A stretch of DNA of 64,000 bases from Zonotrichia leucophrys gambelii. Its lineage: Eukaryota; Chordata; Aves; Passeriformes; Passerellidae. The stretch covers positions 92,518,951 to 92,582,950 of the forward strand of contig NC_088172.1 of NCBI RefSeq assembly GCF_028769735.1. Reading direction: 5' to 3'. The position numbers and the translations under genes are program-made. Positions 1 through 11,933 of this stretch are shown one piece after another. A model generated the notes under the pieces. That model was not told where the DNA came from, ran no database searches, and saw only the letters and a program-made list of their open reading frames with translations. Each line of letters starts with the position of its first letter. The stretch's first letter is position 1.

Positions 1-1529
1 AAATCCTGAACTTCCTGAAGACCACTCAGCAGTGATGGGAGCACCTTTATCCCTCCTGCTGTCTCCAGGCTGCCCAGAGAGGTCTCTGGCACACCCGGTG
101 CTCACCTCGTGAGAACGTCACCGCTGATCGAGCAAGAAGAGGACAAGGAGTAGACAGACCACGTCCTACCTCCCACCCCAAATACAAACCCACAGGATAT
201 TCCCAGCAAAAAGCAGCCAGACTGCCAGGCAGTCCTTGGGAAACCTCTCCCATCTCAAAGGCAGCAGGTTCCCCATGGCACTCGCTCCCCACATCGCTGC
301 CCTGAGGCAGGGGCTGCTCCCAGCTCAGCATCCTGCAGGCACAGCCAAAGGAGACACCTGGGCTTCCTTCTGGGAGCATCAGCCAGAGAGGCCTGCAAGG
401 AGTGGCCATAATATTCCAAAGGAGAGATAAATGAGATGGGAATTAGTTAAAAACCCCTACAGCAGGGGTAATTTAGATCCATCACTTATTTTCTGCTGTA
501 ATGAAGTGGCCTAATTATCTTGATGCTTGAATGACCACTCCAGTTCTCAAAAGTCATTTCTGCACACTTGAATAGCTGCTCCTCCTTCTAGAGAAACCAT
601 CTCAGAAGGGAGCACATCTTCCTTGGCAGAGATGTAATCCATGTCAGCAGCTCCTCCCACTGTCCCTCTCGGGAGCAGAGGGACACTGGGGCAGGGAGCT
701 GCCTGCACAGCCTGTCCCAGGGCTGCTGGACACTCCCCACAGCAAGGATCCCCTGGAACAGCAGGATGCAGGAGGGCAGGAGCTCAAAGTGGGCCTGAGA
801 AGTGCTGGGGGCAGCTGGTGGCTGGATGCAGCCCATAGGGGAGACAGGCAGCAGGCGTGTGTGTGGTGAGTCTCCTCAGGGGCACCCCATGCCTGGGTGG
901 TGGCTGGGGACAGCACTGCCAAGGCAAGTTGCCCTCTGGAATTTTGGATGTGCTCCAGAAAGAATGGCTCTCCCTTTCCTGCTCTCCTCTGAAGCCACCA
1001 GTCTCTGACAGGCTTCAATGTGTCCCTGCTCAGCACTCCAAGGGCAGCTCCCCCGGGGCAGCACTGGCAGGCAGGCAGGAGGAGGCTGTGACCACCCTTC
1101 CTGACGCACCCAAAGCCACCTGCCACCGCCATCCTGTCACCCATCACCCTGTGTGTGTCCCCTCACTACCACGAGGCACCCTAGGGCAGACAGACATCTT
1201 GTGCAAACCTTGACAGAGAGAGAGAGAAACAGAGAGATCTCTGACAGCCCAAGCAGCCCCCTGGTCCCCCCAGCAGGGACAGGGCAGGCAGACCCCAGCT
1301 GGACAGAGCCAAATTATTCCAAAGCTGAGCTGAGAGTTTGCAGAAGAGCTGGTTTGCCTGGAGACAGAAACCAGAGCACGGGTCATAAATTGAACTCCAC
1401 CTTCCCTCTGCCTCCTGCGCCATGCTTGGTGCCACGGGCTGGCCCTGCCCCAGCTTGTGCCCCAAGCTGAGGGTCACCCCCAGGCTCAGCAGCTGGAGCC
1501 CCCCAGTCTCTCTGTCTCTGTCACAGTTC

Positions 1530-1760
1530 CTCACAAATTCAATGGCACAATGCAGCTACACTATTTGAAAAGCCATAATATTTGTTGGTACGACTCTTTT
1601 ATTACTGTCAATTTATATATATATTTGTTGATAAAAGAGGTCATCTTGGGAGACACTTCCAGTCTACTGGGAAATAATTGTCCGATGCTGTATATTCTGT
1701 ACATGCTGTATAAACAAAGCAAAATATGTAAATCTCAACGTTTGGTGGACTTGGTGCTGC
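1530..1760. other. AT-rich island, candidate conserved non-coding element
   Basis: This block of about 230 bp is strongly AT-rich and sits abruptly between GC-rich sequences. It is not a simple repeat and has no coding frame. The texture is that of a conserved enhancer or an old 3' UTR. That reading is inference; cross-species alignment would decide it. Confidence 0.3.
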
Positions 1761-1997
1761 AGGGGCAGACTGGCACCAGGCAAGGCCCCTTCTGGGGCGC
1801 CACGGCCGGGGCTGGGGGCTCCCAGCAGCGTCCCCATCCTGCTGGGCCCTGGCACGGCCTGGGGCAGGAGCTGGCCCTGAGGCTCCCTCGGTGCTTTCCC
1901 TGCACGAAGGTGGAAGGGGCAGCTTTGGGATTTGGGAGCAGGAGCAGCTGCACCTTCCCTCCCTCCCTCCTTCCCGGGGCACAGCCAGACCCATCCG

Positions 1998-2139
1998 GAG
2001 CTCGGTGTCACCCAGCCCGCAGCCAGCACCCAGCAGGACATCCGTGAGCCTTGGGGGTCCCAGAGAGAGCTCGGTGTCACCCGGCTGCTCCCCAGCCCGC
2101 CCAGCACGACATCCGTGAGCCTTGGGGGTCCCAGGGAGA
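1998..2139. repeat. tandem duplication, about 70-bp unit, two copies
   Basis: The motif GAGCTCGGTGTCACCC recurs at 1998 and 2067, and ACATCCGTGAGCCTTGGGGG recurs at about 2038 and 2109. The two copies are close but differ by small indels, so this is a moderately old local duplication. Confidence 0.75.
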
Positions 2140-2239
2140 CGATTCCTCGCGGGAAGGCAGAGACTGGCTCCGAGCATCCAGCTTCTCCAGCTCCTTCCCA
2201 GCCAAGCCAGCCGCCCTCCCCGGCGCGTTCTACAGCAGC

Positions 2240-2510
2240 CACGGGCTGTGACTTTCTAGCCCGACACACGCTCCTAGGAAACCTGTTTCATATTTTCCGT
2301 GGTATCGGTCTACAACTTTTGAAATTATTGGACACAGTCGTGGTAGCCTAAAAGTTGTGCTGAGCTCATATATTTTTATATTTGTGGTGTTTTCCTATCA
2401 ATAGAGAGTAGTGAACCCTATAGCTGAAAGTGAACTATTCCAAATAAATATATGACTGCAGAAAATATTTGTAAAAATAATTTATTTTAAATATTCTGCC
2501 AAAGATAGCT
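2240..2510. other. AT-rich island, candidate conserved non-coding element
   Basis: A sharply bounded AT-rich block without coding potential. It holds AATAAA-like strings and a 9-bp inverted pair (ACAACTTTT and AAAAGTTGT about 29 bp apart). It could be regulatory DNA or an old 3' UTR; the sequence alone does not decide. Confidence 0.3.
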
Positions 2511-2807
2511 CTCTAATGATCTGTAAGATGTCGTTTCTCTCTTTTTGCTCTGAATGTCATTGTGAAAGAACCTTTCTCCCCATATCTTTTGAAGATTTTT
2601 TTTTTTTTGTATCTTTAAGGGCAAAGAAATATTCCAATGATTTTTTACTAGAGCAGTAAATAGAGTAGTAGGGAGGCACGAGACAACTCTGCAAAGGTGA
2701 CAAATAGGATCCAGTAACAATCACTCTGAAAATCCGGTTTTTCCCATGGTTCCTCTGGCTGACAGATGGGGTTGGAATCCTGGGACAGCTGTCCAGCAGG
2801 AAGACCT

Positions 2808-2842
2808 TGGCTGCTGCTGCTGCTGCTGCTGTGGCTGCTGTG
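2808..2842. repeat. CTG/GCT trinucleotide repeat
   Basis: About seven uninterrupted GCT triplets, then an interruption and two more. It is not inside a recognisable gene, so the poly-alanine stretch in the minus-strand frame is an artefact. Confidence 0.85.
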
Positions 2843-3779
2843 TACCTTACCCGAAGGAGGGAAATCTCCTGAGAATCCCATCCCCAGGCTTGAGGCATTT
2901 GGATCGCCTTGCATCCAATCTTAGCCTCTCCATTATTTATGGGCATAATTTATTCATTATCCCTTAATAGGCCCTGTGGCACATGGGGAACCCTCCCCCA
3001 GAGCTTTGTGGGGCTTCAGCCCAAGCCATTCCCTCCACACCCCTGCCAGCAGCCCTGAACCCCTGGCACAGGGAATCCTGCTGGCATCCAGACCTGTCCC
3101 TTCCTCACGTGGGGACAGGGCAGGGGACACCCAGCCACCAGGGGACACTTTGGCAAGAGGATCCATCCCTGCAGGTATCCACTTAAACAAGGGGAAGTAC
3201 AGCCTTTTACCATGGAGAAGCTGCCTAGATTAGCGTTTGAGAAATGACTATTTTTTTATTATTATTGCAGAGAGAAATCTTTCCCTTTTCATTTCTCCCT
3301 TTTGAAATGATTTTTCAATACTAGGGAAAGCCTTCATTATCTTCTGTGATCCCCCAGGTCTGCTGCAGTGGAAATAAATCCTCAGCCATGTCTGTTAGGC
3401 TCCACCACTTCAAAGAGATTCTTGGCTCAGATTTTTCTCCCTTCTGAGCAGATTCACAATTTCTTAAGTGTCTTGGTCATAAAGGTCTGGAGGAATTAAT
3501 GGGCAAAAAAAGAAATAAAAGCCCTGTTCCAGTGAATGTGTTTCCACAAGCGATTCAACTTTTGACTCCCCCAAGGTCAGGCACGTGTTTTATCGGGAAG
3601 GGAGGTGGGAAAAGCAGTTTCCAAGCCATAGGGTGTGGTGGGTGCGGAGGGAGGACTGCTGTCCGTGGGTGGCACACTCTGCAGCGTGGGGAGCACTGCC
3701 AGGGAGCCTTTGCTCCCCCGGGCTCTGCAGCTGCTGCGCCGCAGGGAAACAGAGCGAGCCAGGGAAGACTATGGTGAGA

Positions 3780-4560
3780 AGAATTGGGTTTCTGATCACT
3801 GTGCATTTTGTTAATTAGTGAATTCAAATAGTTTTATTTTTACCAAAAACAGATAATGTTTATTCCAGTAAAGACAACTGTTGACTTGAGATATATATAA
3901 ATATATATATATATATAATTTGAATGGTTTATATCCTGTTGCTCTAACTACATAAAATGGAAACATGTTGCAAGTTGTGTCATTTCAATATACAAAATAA
4001 ATGACTTTTCCCTGCATGCTGCCTGGGTATGTTGTGATTTGAATTAAGAGTTATATTTGAATTGCCTTATTCAAGAGGTTGTATGTTACCTAACTGGGGA
4101 ATGACCTGGCACTGTTCATCACATTACATGTGTACTTGATGCTGTGTTATGTCAAATTCAGATGAGTTGTCTGTCATCTATGTATTTCGTGGGAGATCTT
4201 TTATCTTGTTAAACTGTGATATGTAAACCTTCATTGCCTGAAATAGTCACAGTTGTATAAATCAGTGTCTTCAGCTGTTTTCCTAATTTTAACACAATTC
4301 CTAACACAAAATATAGATGTTTGTAAATTCTTCATTCATTTGGTCTATTTTTATGTATGAGGCTTCTTTAATCTGGCAAAGCAATAAGATAAGGCAGCTT
4401 TCCCGGAATTTTTCAATCAAGGCTCAGCTACATTTCTATCCCTCGGCAAGAGGCAACAACCAATTTTCAGCAGGGACAATTGGCATTGGGGATGTCTGTT
4501 TATTGCTATTATCTCTCCTGGCTCGGACGGGCCATTATCAGAGCAGAACGCGATGATGAA
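3780..4560. other. AT-rich block, candidate enhancer or conserved element
   Basis: This is the longest AT-rich, non-repetitive segment of the left flank. It carries TTAATTAG-, AGATAAGG- and ACAATTGG-type strings, which resemble homeodomain, GATA and SOX sites, and it holds an (AT)n tract. No coding frame is present. Calling it regulatory is inference from composition and motif content only. Confidence 0.3.
3889..3918. repeat. (AT)n microsatellite
   Basis: A near-perfect alternating AT run of about 30 bp. Confidence 0.9.
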
Positions 4561-4617
4561 TGACGAGCCAGACGTGCGGCTCCTGCAGTGACAGCGCTGC
4601 TCGGGGTACCCCGGGGG

Positions 4618-5068
4618 CTCCCAGCGCCTCTCTCAGCCGGGCAGCCCCTTCCTCAGCCCACAGCCCCTTCCTCAGCCCCGCAGCCCCTTCCTCAGCCCCG
4701 CAGCGCCTCCCTCAGCCCCGCAGTGCCTCATTCAGCCCCCAGCGCCTCCCTCAGTCCAGAGCGCCTCATTCAGCCCCCAGCCCCTTCCTCAGCCCCGCAG
4801 CCCCTTCTTCAGAGCCTCCCTCAGCCCACAGCCCCTCCCTCAGCCCCACAGCCCCTCCCTCAGCCCCGCAGCCCCTCCTTCAGCCCCGCAGTGCCTCCCT
4901 CAGCCCACAGCGCCTCATTCAGCCCACAGCGCCTCCCTCAGCCCCGCAGCGCCTTCCTAAGCCCACAGCCCCTCCCTCAGCCCACAGCCCCTCCCTCAGC
5001 CCCGCAGCGCCTTCCTAAGCCCACAGCCCCTCCCTCAGCCCCGCAGCCCCTCCCTCAGCCCCGCAGCT
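4618..5068. repeat. C-rich minisatellite, 19-20-bp unit, more than 20 copies
   Basis: Roughly 450 bp of the degenerate unit GCCCCTCCCTCAGCCCCGCA and variants of it (with GCGCC, TTCCT or CCACA). The complementary strand is rich in GGGG runs with short loops, which favours G-quadruplexes. Long proline/serine open frames across it are repeat artefacts. It ends about 900 bp upstream of the GINS1 start codon. Confidence 0.9.
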
Positions 5069-5070
5069 CT

Positions 5071-5104
5071 GGGAGGGAGGGAGGGACGGAGGGAGGGAGG
5101 GACA
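5071..5104 (+). repeat. GGGA/GGGAC simple repeat
   Basis: At least seven GGG runs with one- to three-base loops lie immediately after the C-rich minisatellite. Here the guanines are on the plus strand, opposite to the preceding array. Confidence 0.85.
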
Positions 5105-5739
5105 GAGGGGTCCCTGCAGGCAGGAAACGGCTCGGCTTACAGAGCAGACCCCCAGGAGCCCACCTCCAGCTGGCAGACCACTGGAGCGTTTCTGGATATT
5201 TCTATGCCTAAAAGTAAAGCAGTGGTTGGGATCAGTCTGGCCGGAGTCAGTCGCGGTCCCTGCCCAGCTGTGCGGGTGCCGCACTGTCCCGAGGAGGAGC
5301 AGCGGAGGTGGTTCGGGCACACGAACCAAGCCCAGGCGTCTCAGCCGTGGTGTGAGCCCCTCCGTGCTCTCCCCACTGTTCCAGCCCGGACCGCAGTTGT
5401 ACAGGAAACGCTGCTCGCTTTTTATTTCTGGTAACCATAAGAAACACATGGCCAGAGAAAAAGAAATTCCTGGAGCAGGACAAGCTGTGATGGTCCTGGG
5501 TTATTGAATCTCTATCCAGGGCTTCGAGTGCTAAAAAAATTCCCATCCCATCCACAAACGTACCCACCTCTTTTTCTCCCTTTAATGTTGGAAGGCTGTC
5601 AAAAGGGAAAAATGCGCTGGGAAGGGCTGGGGGAGCATGGGGAGGAGGTTGCCAGAGGCAGCGCGGTGCGGCAGCCCGCGAACCGCCCAGAGGACTGGGG
5701 GAAGCAGGCTTGCTAGAGGCGAGTGTGCGGTAGAAATTC

Positions 5740-5987
5740 TGGCTTTTGCTCCAGCCCCTGGGGGCTCTCAGCGTGACCCCAAGAGTGTCACGGCGGCCGC
5801 CGAGAGCCCCAGCGGCGCCACCGCGGCCGCCGAGCCCGGCGCAGCTCAGCGCTGGGGCGGGGCCCAAAGGGAGGAGGGGTCCCGTCTCCAAGCCCCGCCC
5901 CTCGCATCCCATTGGCTGCCGTCGGCCCCTCCCCTGTCGCCATTGGCTGGTGCGCGGCCGGGTTTCCCGCGCGCGCGGCCGGGCGCG
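5740..5987 (+). promoter_or_regulatory. GINS1: GINS1 CpG promoter with two inverted CCAAT boxes, GC box and E2F site
   Basis: The region is CpG-dense. It has a GC box (about 5893-5901), two ATTGG motifs (5911-5915 and 5942-5946, inverted CCAAT boxes 31 bp apart) and TTTCCCGC at 5963-5970, a consensus E2F site, 18 bp before the ATG. Paired CCAAT boxes about three helical turns apart with an E2F site are typical of cell-cycle gene promoters, which fits a replication factor. No TATA box is seen. Confidence 0.75.
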
Positions 5988-7860
<1,873 letters not shown>

Positions 7861-8201
7861 GTGTGCAGGACAGGAGGGACAGCTCTTGGTGACCTGCCCA
7901 CGATGGGGACTGAGCTCTGGTGTGTGCAGGACTTCAGAGACCTCAGTATTTCTGCAGTGGCATTCTCCCACTGCTAACAGCCTTTGATGCCTTAAAACCA
8001 CAGGTCTTCATGAGCAAAGGGTGCATGCTGGTAACACAGCAATCCTGGGAATCCAGAGAGTGGGGGGACATAATCCAAGCCCCACAGCTACACCCAGGGT
8101 TTCTGAATGCATTTTTGTTTGGAGTAGTTCTTTGTTCATACTGTGCATGAAAGACACCAACTGGCTGGGCTCTAGAAGCCAGGAGAACTCCATGGTTGCA
8201 A

Positions 8202-8207
8202 AATAAA
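8202..8207 (+). terminator. GINS1: GINS1 poly(A) signal
   Basis: A canonical AATAAA lies 342 bases after the GINS1 stop codon, giving a compact 3' UTR. It is the first good signal after the gene. Confidence 0.75.
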
Positions 8208-8630
8208 GAATTCCTTCAGTCTCTTGGGTTTTTAAGAGTTAATGTGGTGTTCATTCAGCACTGATCTGGCTCTCCAGCCAAACCCATCCTGACCCTGCAG
8301 TGTGATGGTTGTTTAAGTATCTCAGTGGAGCTGCTCCTCCAAGTGTCAGATAAGGCTGCACAAGGTTCTTTCCAGGATCACACATGAAACCTTGTCCCCA
8401 TCAGAGACCCATAAATGTTTCCTGAGGTGCTGTGTGAATGAATCATCATTGCAGTCTGGACTGTGGGCCTGAGTTTTTCCCAGTGTGCTCTGTGCCTCTG
8501 TTCCTGTGAAGAATCTCTTATCCCAGAGCACTGGTCTGGCTGGGCCTATGGGCTAGTTGGAGTAGGGGTGGGAAAGGGAGCAGAGGGTTTTAAGGATTCT
8601 GGGTAGCACAAAACCAGAACAAGGCTGAAG

Positions 8631-8690
8631 AGTTGCTTTCCCTGTTGCTTTTCCTAGTGGAGTTGCTTTCCCTGTTGCTTTTCCTAGTGG
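8631..8690. repeat. 30-bp tandem duplication
   Basis: Two perfect adjacent copies of a 30-bp unit that starts AGTTGCTTTCCC, in the gap between the convergent GINS1 and NINL genes. The rest of 8210-9010 holds nothing I can name. Confidence 0.9.
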
Positions 8691-9017
8691 AGCTGCTCAG
8701 CTCTTGCACTGTGTCTGGGAAAACACTTGCAAAAACATCAGCCCTACGTGAGACTGGAGGTTTGCTTAGCCCCCATCTCAGGCTGGAGCTGAAAAAGCAA
8801 ACAGCTGGGGAAGAATGCAGGAACATGATAAATGCCTGGGGCATTACAGCATTGCTCTGTCCTGCTCACTGCAGAGACAACAGTCTGGTTGGGTTTGGAT
8901 CCTAGGCTCAGGCTGTAGGAGGAGCTATTGGCAATAAATGTTCAGCAGCAGTTGGGGAAGGTGACTGAAATACAGAGCAGACTGGGAAGAGCAGGAGGTG
9001 CTGTAACATTACACATT

Positions 9018-9023
9018 TTTTAA
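9018..9023 (-). terminator. NINL: candidate NINL poly(A) signal
   Basis: ATTAAA on the minus strand about 420 bases after the NINL stop codon. It is the most plausible signal in the gap to GINS1, but a variant hexamer, so confidence is moderate. Confidence 0.4.
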
Positions 9024-9442
9024 TGCCACAACTCAGCTTTCCTGCTTGGAGTGACCAAGCACAGGGTCCTTGCAAGCCTTTCTGCCCTGGCTTTTGAGAT
9101 GTAACTGTGGCTCCAACATCAGCCTTCTGCAGAGAGGGAGCACCTGCACCACCACTAAACTGCCAAAGAAAATCCTGTGAGCTGGCTGTCCTGAGACAGA
9201 CATGACATAACAGCACACTGCCACTGGGAAAGGCACCAAGGCTGCTGCTTTCAGCTGGAAAATTCAGCTATCCACAAGACCAGTTTCCTCAAAGGACTCT
9301 AGGCTCCCCATCTGCCATTTTCTGCACAGGAAAATCCTGGCAAGACCAGGGAGGACAAGGCTGATTTCCCAACCCAGCCATATCCCATTCTGCACCTGAT
9401 CAGCCCCAGCCAGGAGCAGGGGCTGCCACTGCAGATGTTCCA

Positions 9443-11933
9443 TCACCCACTCAGAGATGCTGGTGTGATTTTTCCAATAAGCTGCTTCAGAGCTGAGGCT
9501 TGTTCCTCCAACAGCTGGTTCTTCTCCTCCATGCTCTTCTGCTTCAGCTCAGCAGCCTGCAGGGCCATTGCAAACCTCCTGTTCTCTCTATGGAGCTCTT
9601 CAGTCAACAGTTTGTTCCTGGAGAGTTGGGCCTAAAGTAGGGACAGGAGGCTTCAGGTTCAGCATCCCAGGCAGGGATAGCAGATGGGCAGGGACACAGC
9701 ACCAGCCCCTCTGCACTCACCTGGGCATCTCTGAGCTGAGCTGCCCTCTCTGCCAGCGCAGCTTCAGCACTCCTCAGACTCTGCTCCAGCCCCTCTCCCT
9801 GCTCCACAGCTGCCTGCAGCAGCTGCTCGTGTTCCTCCTGCAGAGGGAAACAAAGTCTGTGTGTGGGTTGTCCCAGCACTGTCCTGGCCTCTGGCAGCCC
9901 TGGACTGTACATTTCCCCAAGGCCCTGTTCATGGACCCTCATGCTCCTCAGGCAGAGCAGGGGGTTTATCAGAGGTGCAGGATGCAAAGAGCAGTGGGAC
10001 AGAGGTCTAGAGCAGTACAGCCTTCCCTGGGTCTGCACCCAACCAGTTTAAGACAAGGCACAGATTTTCCACCAGATTTTCTATAAAAAACAAGCCATTG
10101 GCCTCCCCTCTCCCAGCCCTATCCAGGAAAGCTCAGGGAGAGACAAAGGCTCCTTGTGCCTGCTCATTATCATTCCTTAGGTTATAATTTGTCCTATCTT
10201 TGCCCAGAAGACAAACTCACAAAACCCCAACACCTGGTTGCTCAGTGCCCTGGAGATAAATCCACCTGTCTGAGTGCAGGCTGGTGACTGGAGGATTCAT
10301 GAAGAATTAAGGTTGCAGCTGAATTTGAAGCTCAGTGCATTTTCCTTGTGGGTTCTTTATATCTACCATCTTCCACACAAACCTCTGGTGCCTTCAATCA
10401 CAGCTGCCTTCCAGTGTTCCCTTCACAGTATCCCTGACTGAGCTCCTGCAATTCCCTGCTTACCTGGATCCTGACCAGCTGCCTGCATGTCTGCTCAGCC
10501 TGCAGCTGGAGGCTTTCCTGGAGCTGCTGAGTCTTGCACTGTTCCTCTCTCAGGGTGCTTTGCAGCTGCTCAAACTGCTTCTTTGGCACCATGTTGTTTA
10601 TCTGGGCCTTGGCCTGCTGCAACTGCAGAGTGTGCTGGGCCTGGGCCAGGCTCAGGTTGGCTTTGGCTTCCAAAAGCTGTAACACACAAAGCTGGTTACA
10701 GCTTTGAGCCCACAACAGGACAGGCCCAGGCTGTGTTTTGGGGGAGAGGAGAGGTCAGACAGTGCCCTCAGCCCTCACCCCAGCGTGGGCACAGCAGAGC
10801 TGCAGCACCATGGCAGTGGTGCTCAGTGGGCAGCCTGCAAAGCAAGGGAGTGAGAGCACTGAGAGCTGCAGGAGGAGACACAGAGAGCCCTTGCTGAGAG
10901 ATGCTCCCCTTGCTGAGCAGTGAGGAGCAGGAGGATTCTCTGGGAGGGAGTCCCAGGACCAAGGGCCACAAGAGCAAGAGACAGAGGGGGCTGCTTACTT
11001 GGGTTCTTGGATACATCCCAGGCTAGCTGTGATGTACTGAATGTCCTGTACATGTCCTCTGCTTCCTGTCACCAGCAAAGGGCAAAACTGGTAATGGGAA
11101 GCAGATGTGGTCCAACCTTGGGATGCTGGCATGGGTAAGCTGTACTTTGGAAAGCCAGTCCCCAGGGCAGAATGCAGGAGAGGAATATTAACACATTGGA
11201 AGGTTTCTCACATTGGCTTTCCTCCCTCTGTCCTGGTGATCCACCTTACTCTGCTGTGACCACCTCATTTCCCATCCCTCACCAAGCCCTGCCTGGCTGC
11301 TGTCATCCCTTCCCAACCCTTATCCAATCCTGCCACTGCTCCAGCTCCTCTGTCAGCTGAGCCATGGGGAACCACAGCTCCTGGCACCCCTGTGGGAGCC
11401 ACCTCCCCTCTGGCCAGCCAGCCTGCCCAGGACAAGGACTGGGGGGGGCATCACAGGACAAGCAAGCAGGGAGCTCTCCCCAGCTGCACCTGAACTGCAT
11501 TCAGCCACAGCTGAGCAGGAGGGAGAATCTTTTCTCCCCCACAGAGAGGAAGAGGACAACTTTTTTCTGAAAAGTTGGACACCCTCCCTTCTGAGGAAGG
11601 TGTCAAGCACAGCCCCAGGCAGGACAAAACCAACATCACAGAGCCCACTCAGCAGCCTGCCACTGAATGAAGGACACTCACCTTTTCCTGTGAGGCCTGC
11701 AGCTGCTGTTGGAGCAGCTCCATCTCCATCCAGCACGCTGCATGCCTCTGGTGGTGCTCCAGCCTGGCAGCAACCTCTGCCCCTCGTAGCCACTCAGCCT
11801 CCAGAACGCTCTGGCTGTGCAGCTGGGCAGGGCCAGGGCCAGCACTGTCACCAGCCTTGTGCTCAGGGGGCTCACAGCCCAGCTGAGGCCTCTTGACATC
11901 CCGGTGAGAGAGCCCCTCCTTGCCCTCATCACT
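9443..11933 (-). CDS. NINL: NINL C-terminal coiled-coil exons
   Basis: In transcription order the exons are 11682-11933 (84 codons), 11334-11399 (22), 10464-10676 (71), 9721-9837 (39) and 9443-9631 (62 codons plus TGA); every junction is phase 0. The heptad-rich sequence includes AQLTEELEQWQD, NNMVPKKQFEQLQ, EEHEQLLQAAVEQG and LLTEELHRENRRFAMALQA. These align with human ELTQTLEESQDQ, RLVPQDRVAELHR, EEHEKQLKATEE and LLKELYVENAHLVRALQA. The first exon opens with about 40 residues rich in Pro and Gly that I cannot match to human. The second exon has a good acceptor, but its donor position (11332-11333) reads AT followed by AAGG. A transcript containing it would need a cryptic donor, or the exon must be skipped, which keeps the frame. 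Confidence 0.75.

Larger units (their letters stand above)
1..5600. other. gene-free flank upstream of GINS1
   Basis: I find no exon, RNA gene or credible long coding frame here on either strand. The DNA alternates between GC-rich, repeat-like stretches and distinct AT-rich islands. In human the gene ABHD12 sits head-to-head with GINS1; no ABHD12 first exon is visible on the minus strand here, so that neighbour has either moved or lies beyond the left edge. The open frames present are short, low in complexity and unlike any family I know. Confidence 0.7.

Noticed and set aside
2303..2358. Inverted repeat ACAACTTTT / AAAAGTTGT as a possible microRNA hairpin
   Set aside because: The stem is only about nine pairs with a loop near 29 bases, too weak for a microRNA precursor.
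4560..5211. Long proline/serine open frames across the C-rich minisatellite
   Set aside because: All frames of the repeat stay open because of its composition. There is no start context, splice structure or domain.
10999..11058. Exon-like minus-strand segment with a fair acceptor and GTAAGC donor between two NINL exons
   Set aside because: It has no counterpart in human NINL, it is not heptad-like, and its inclusion is not needed for phase.
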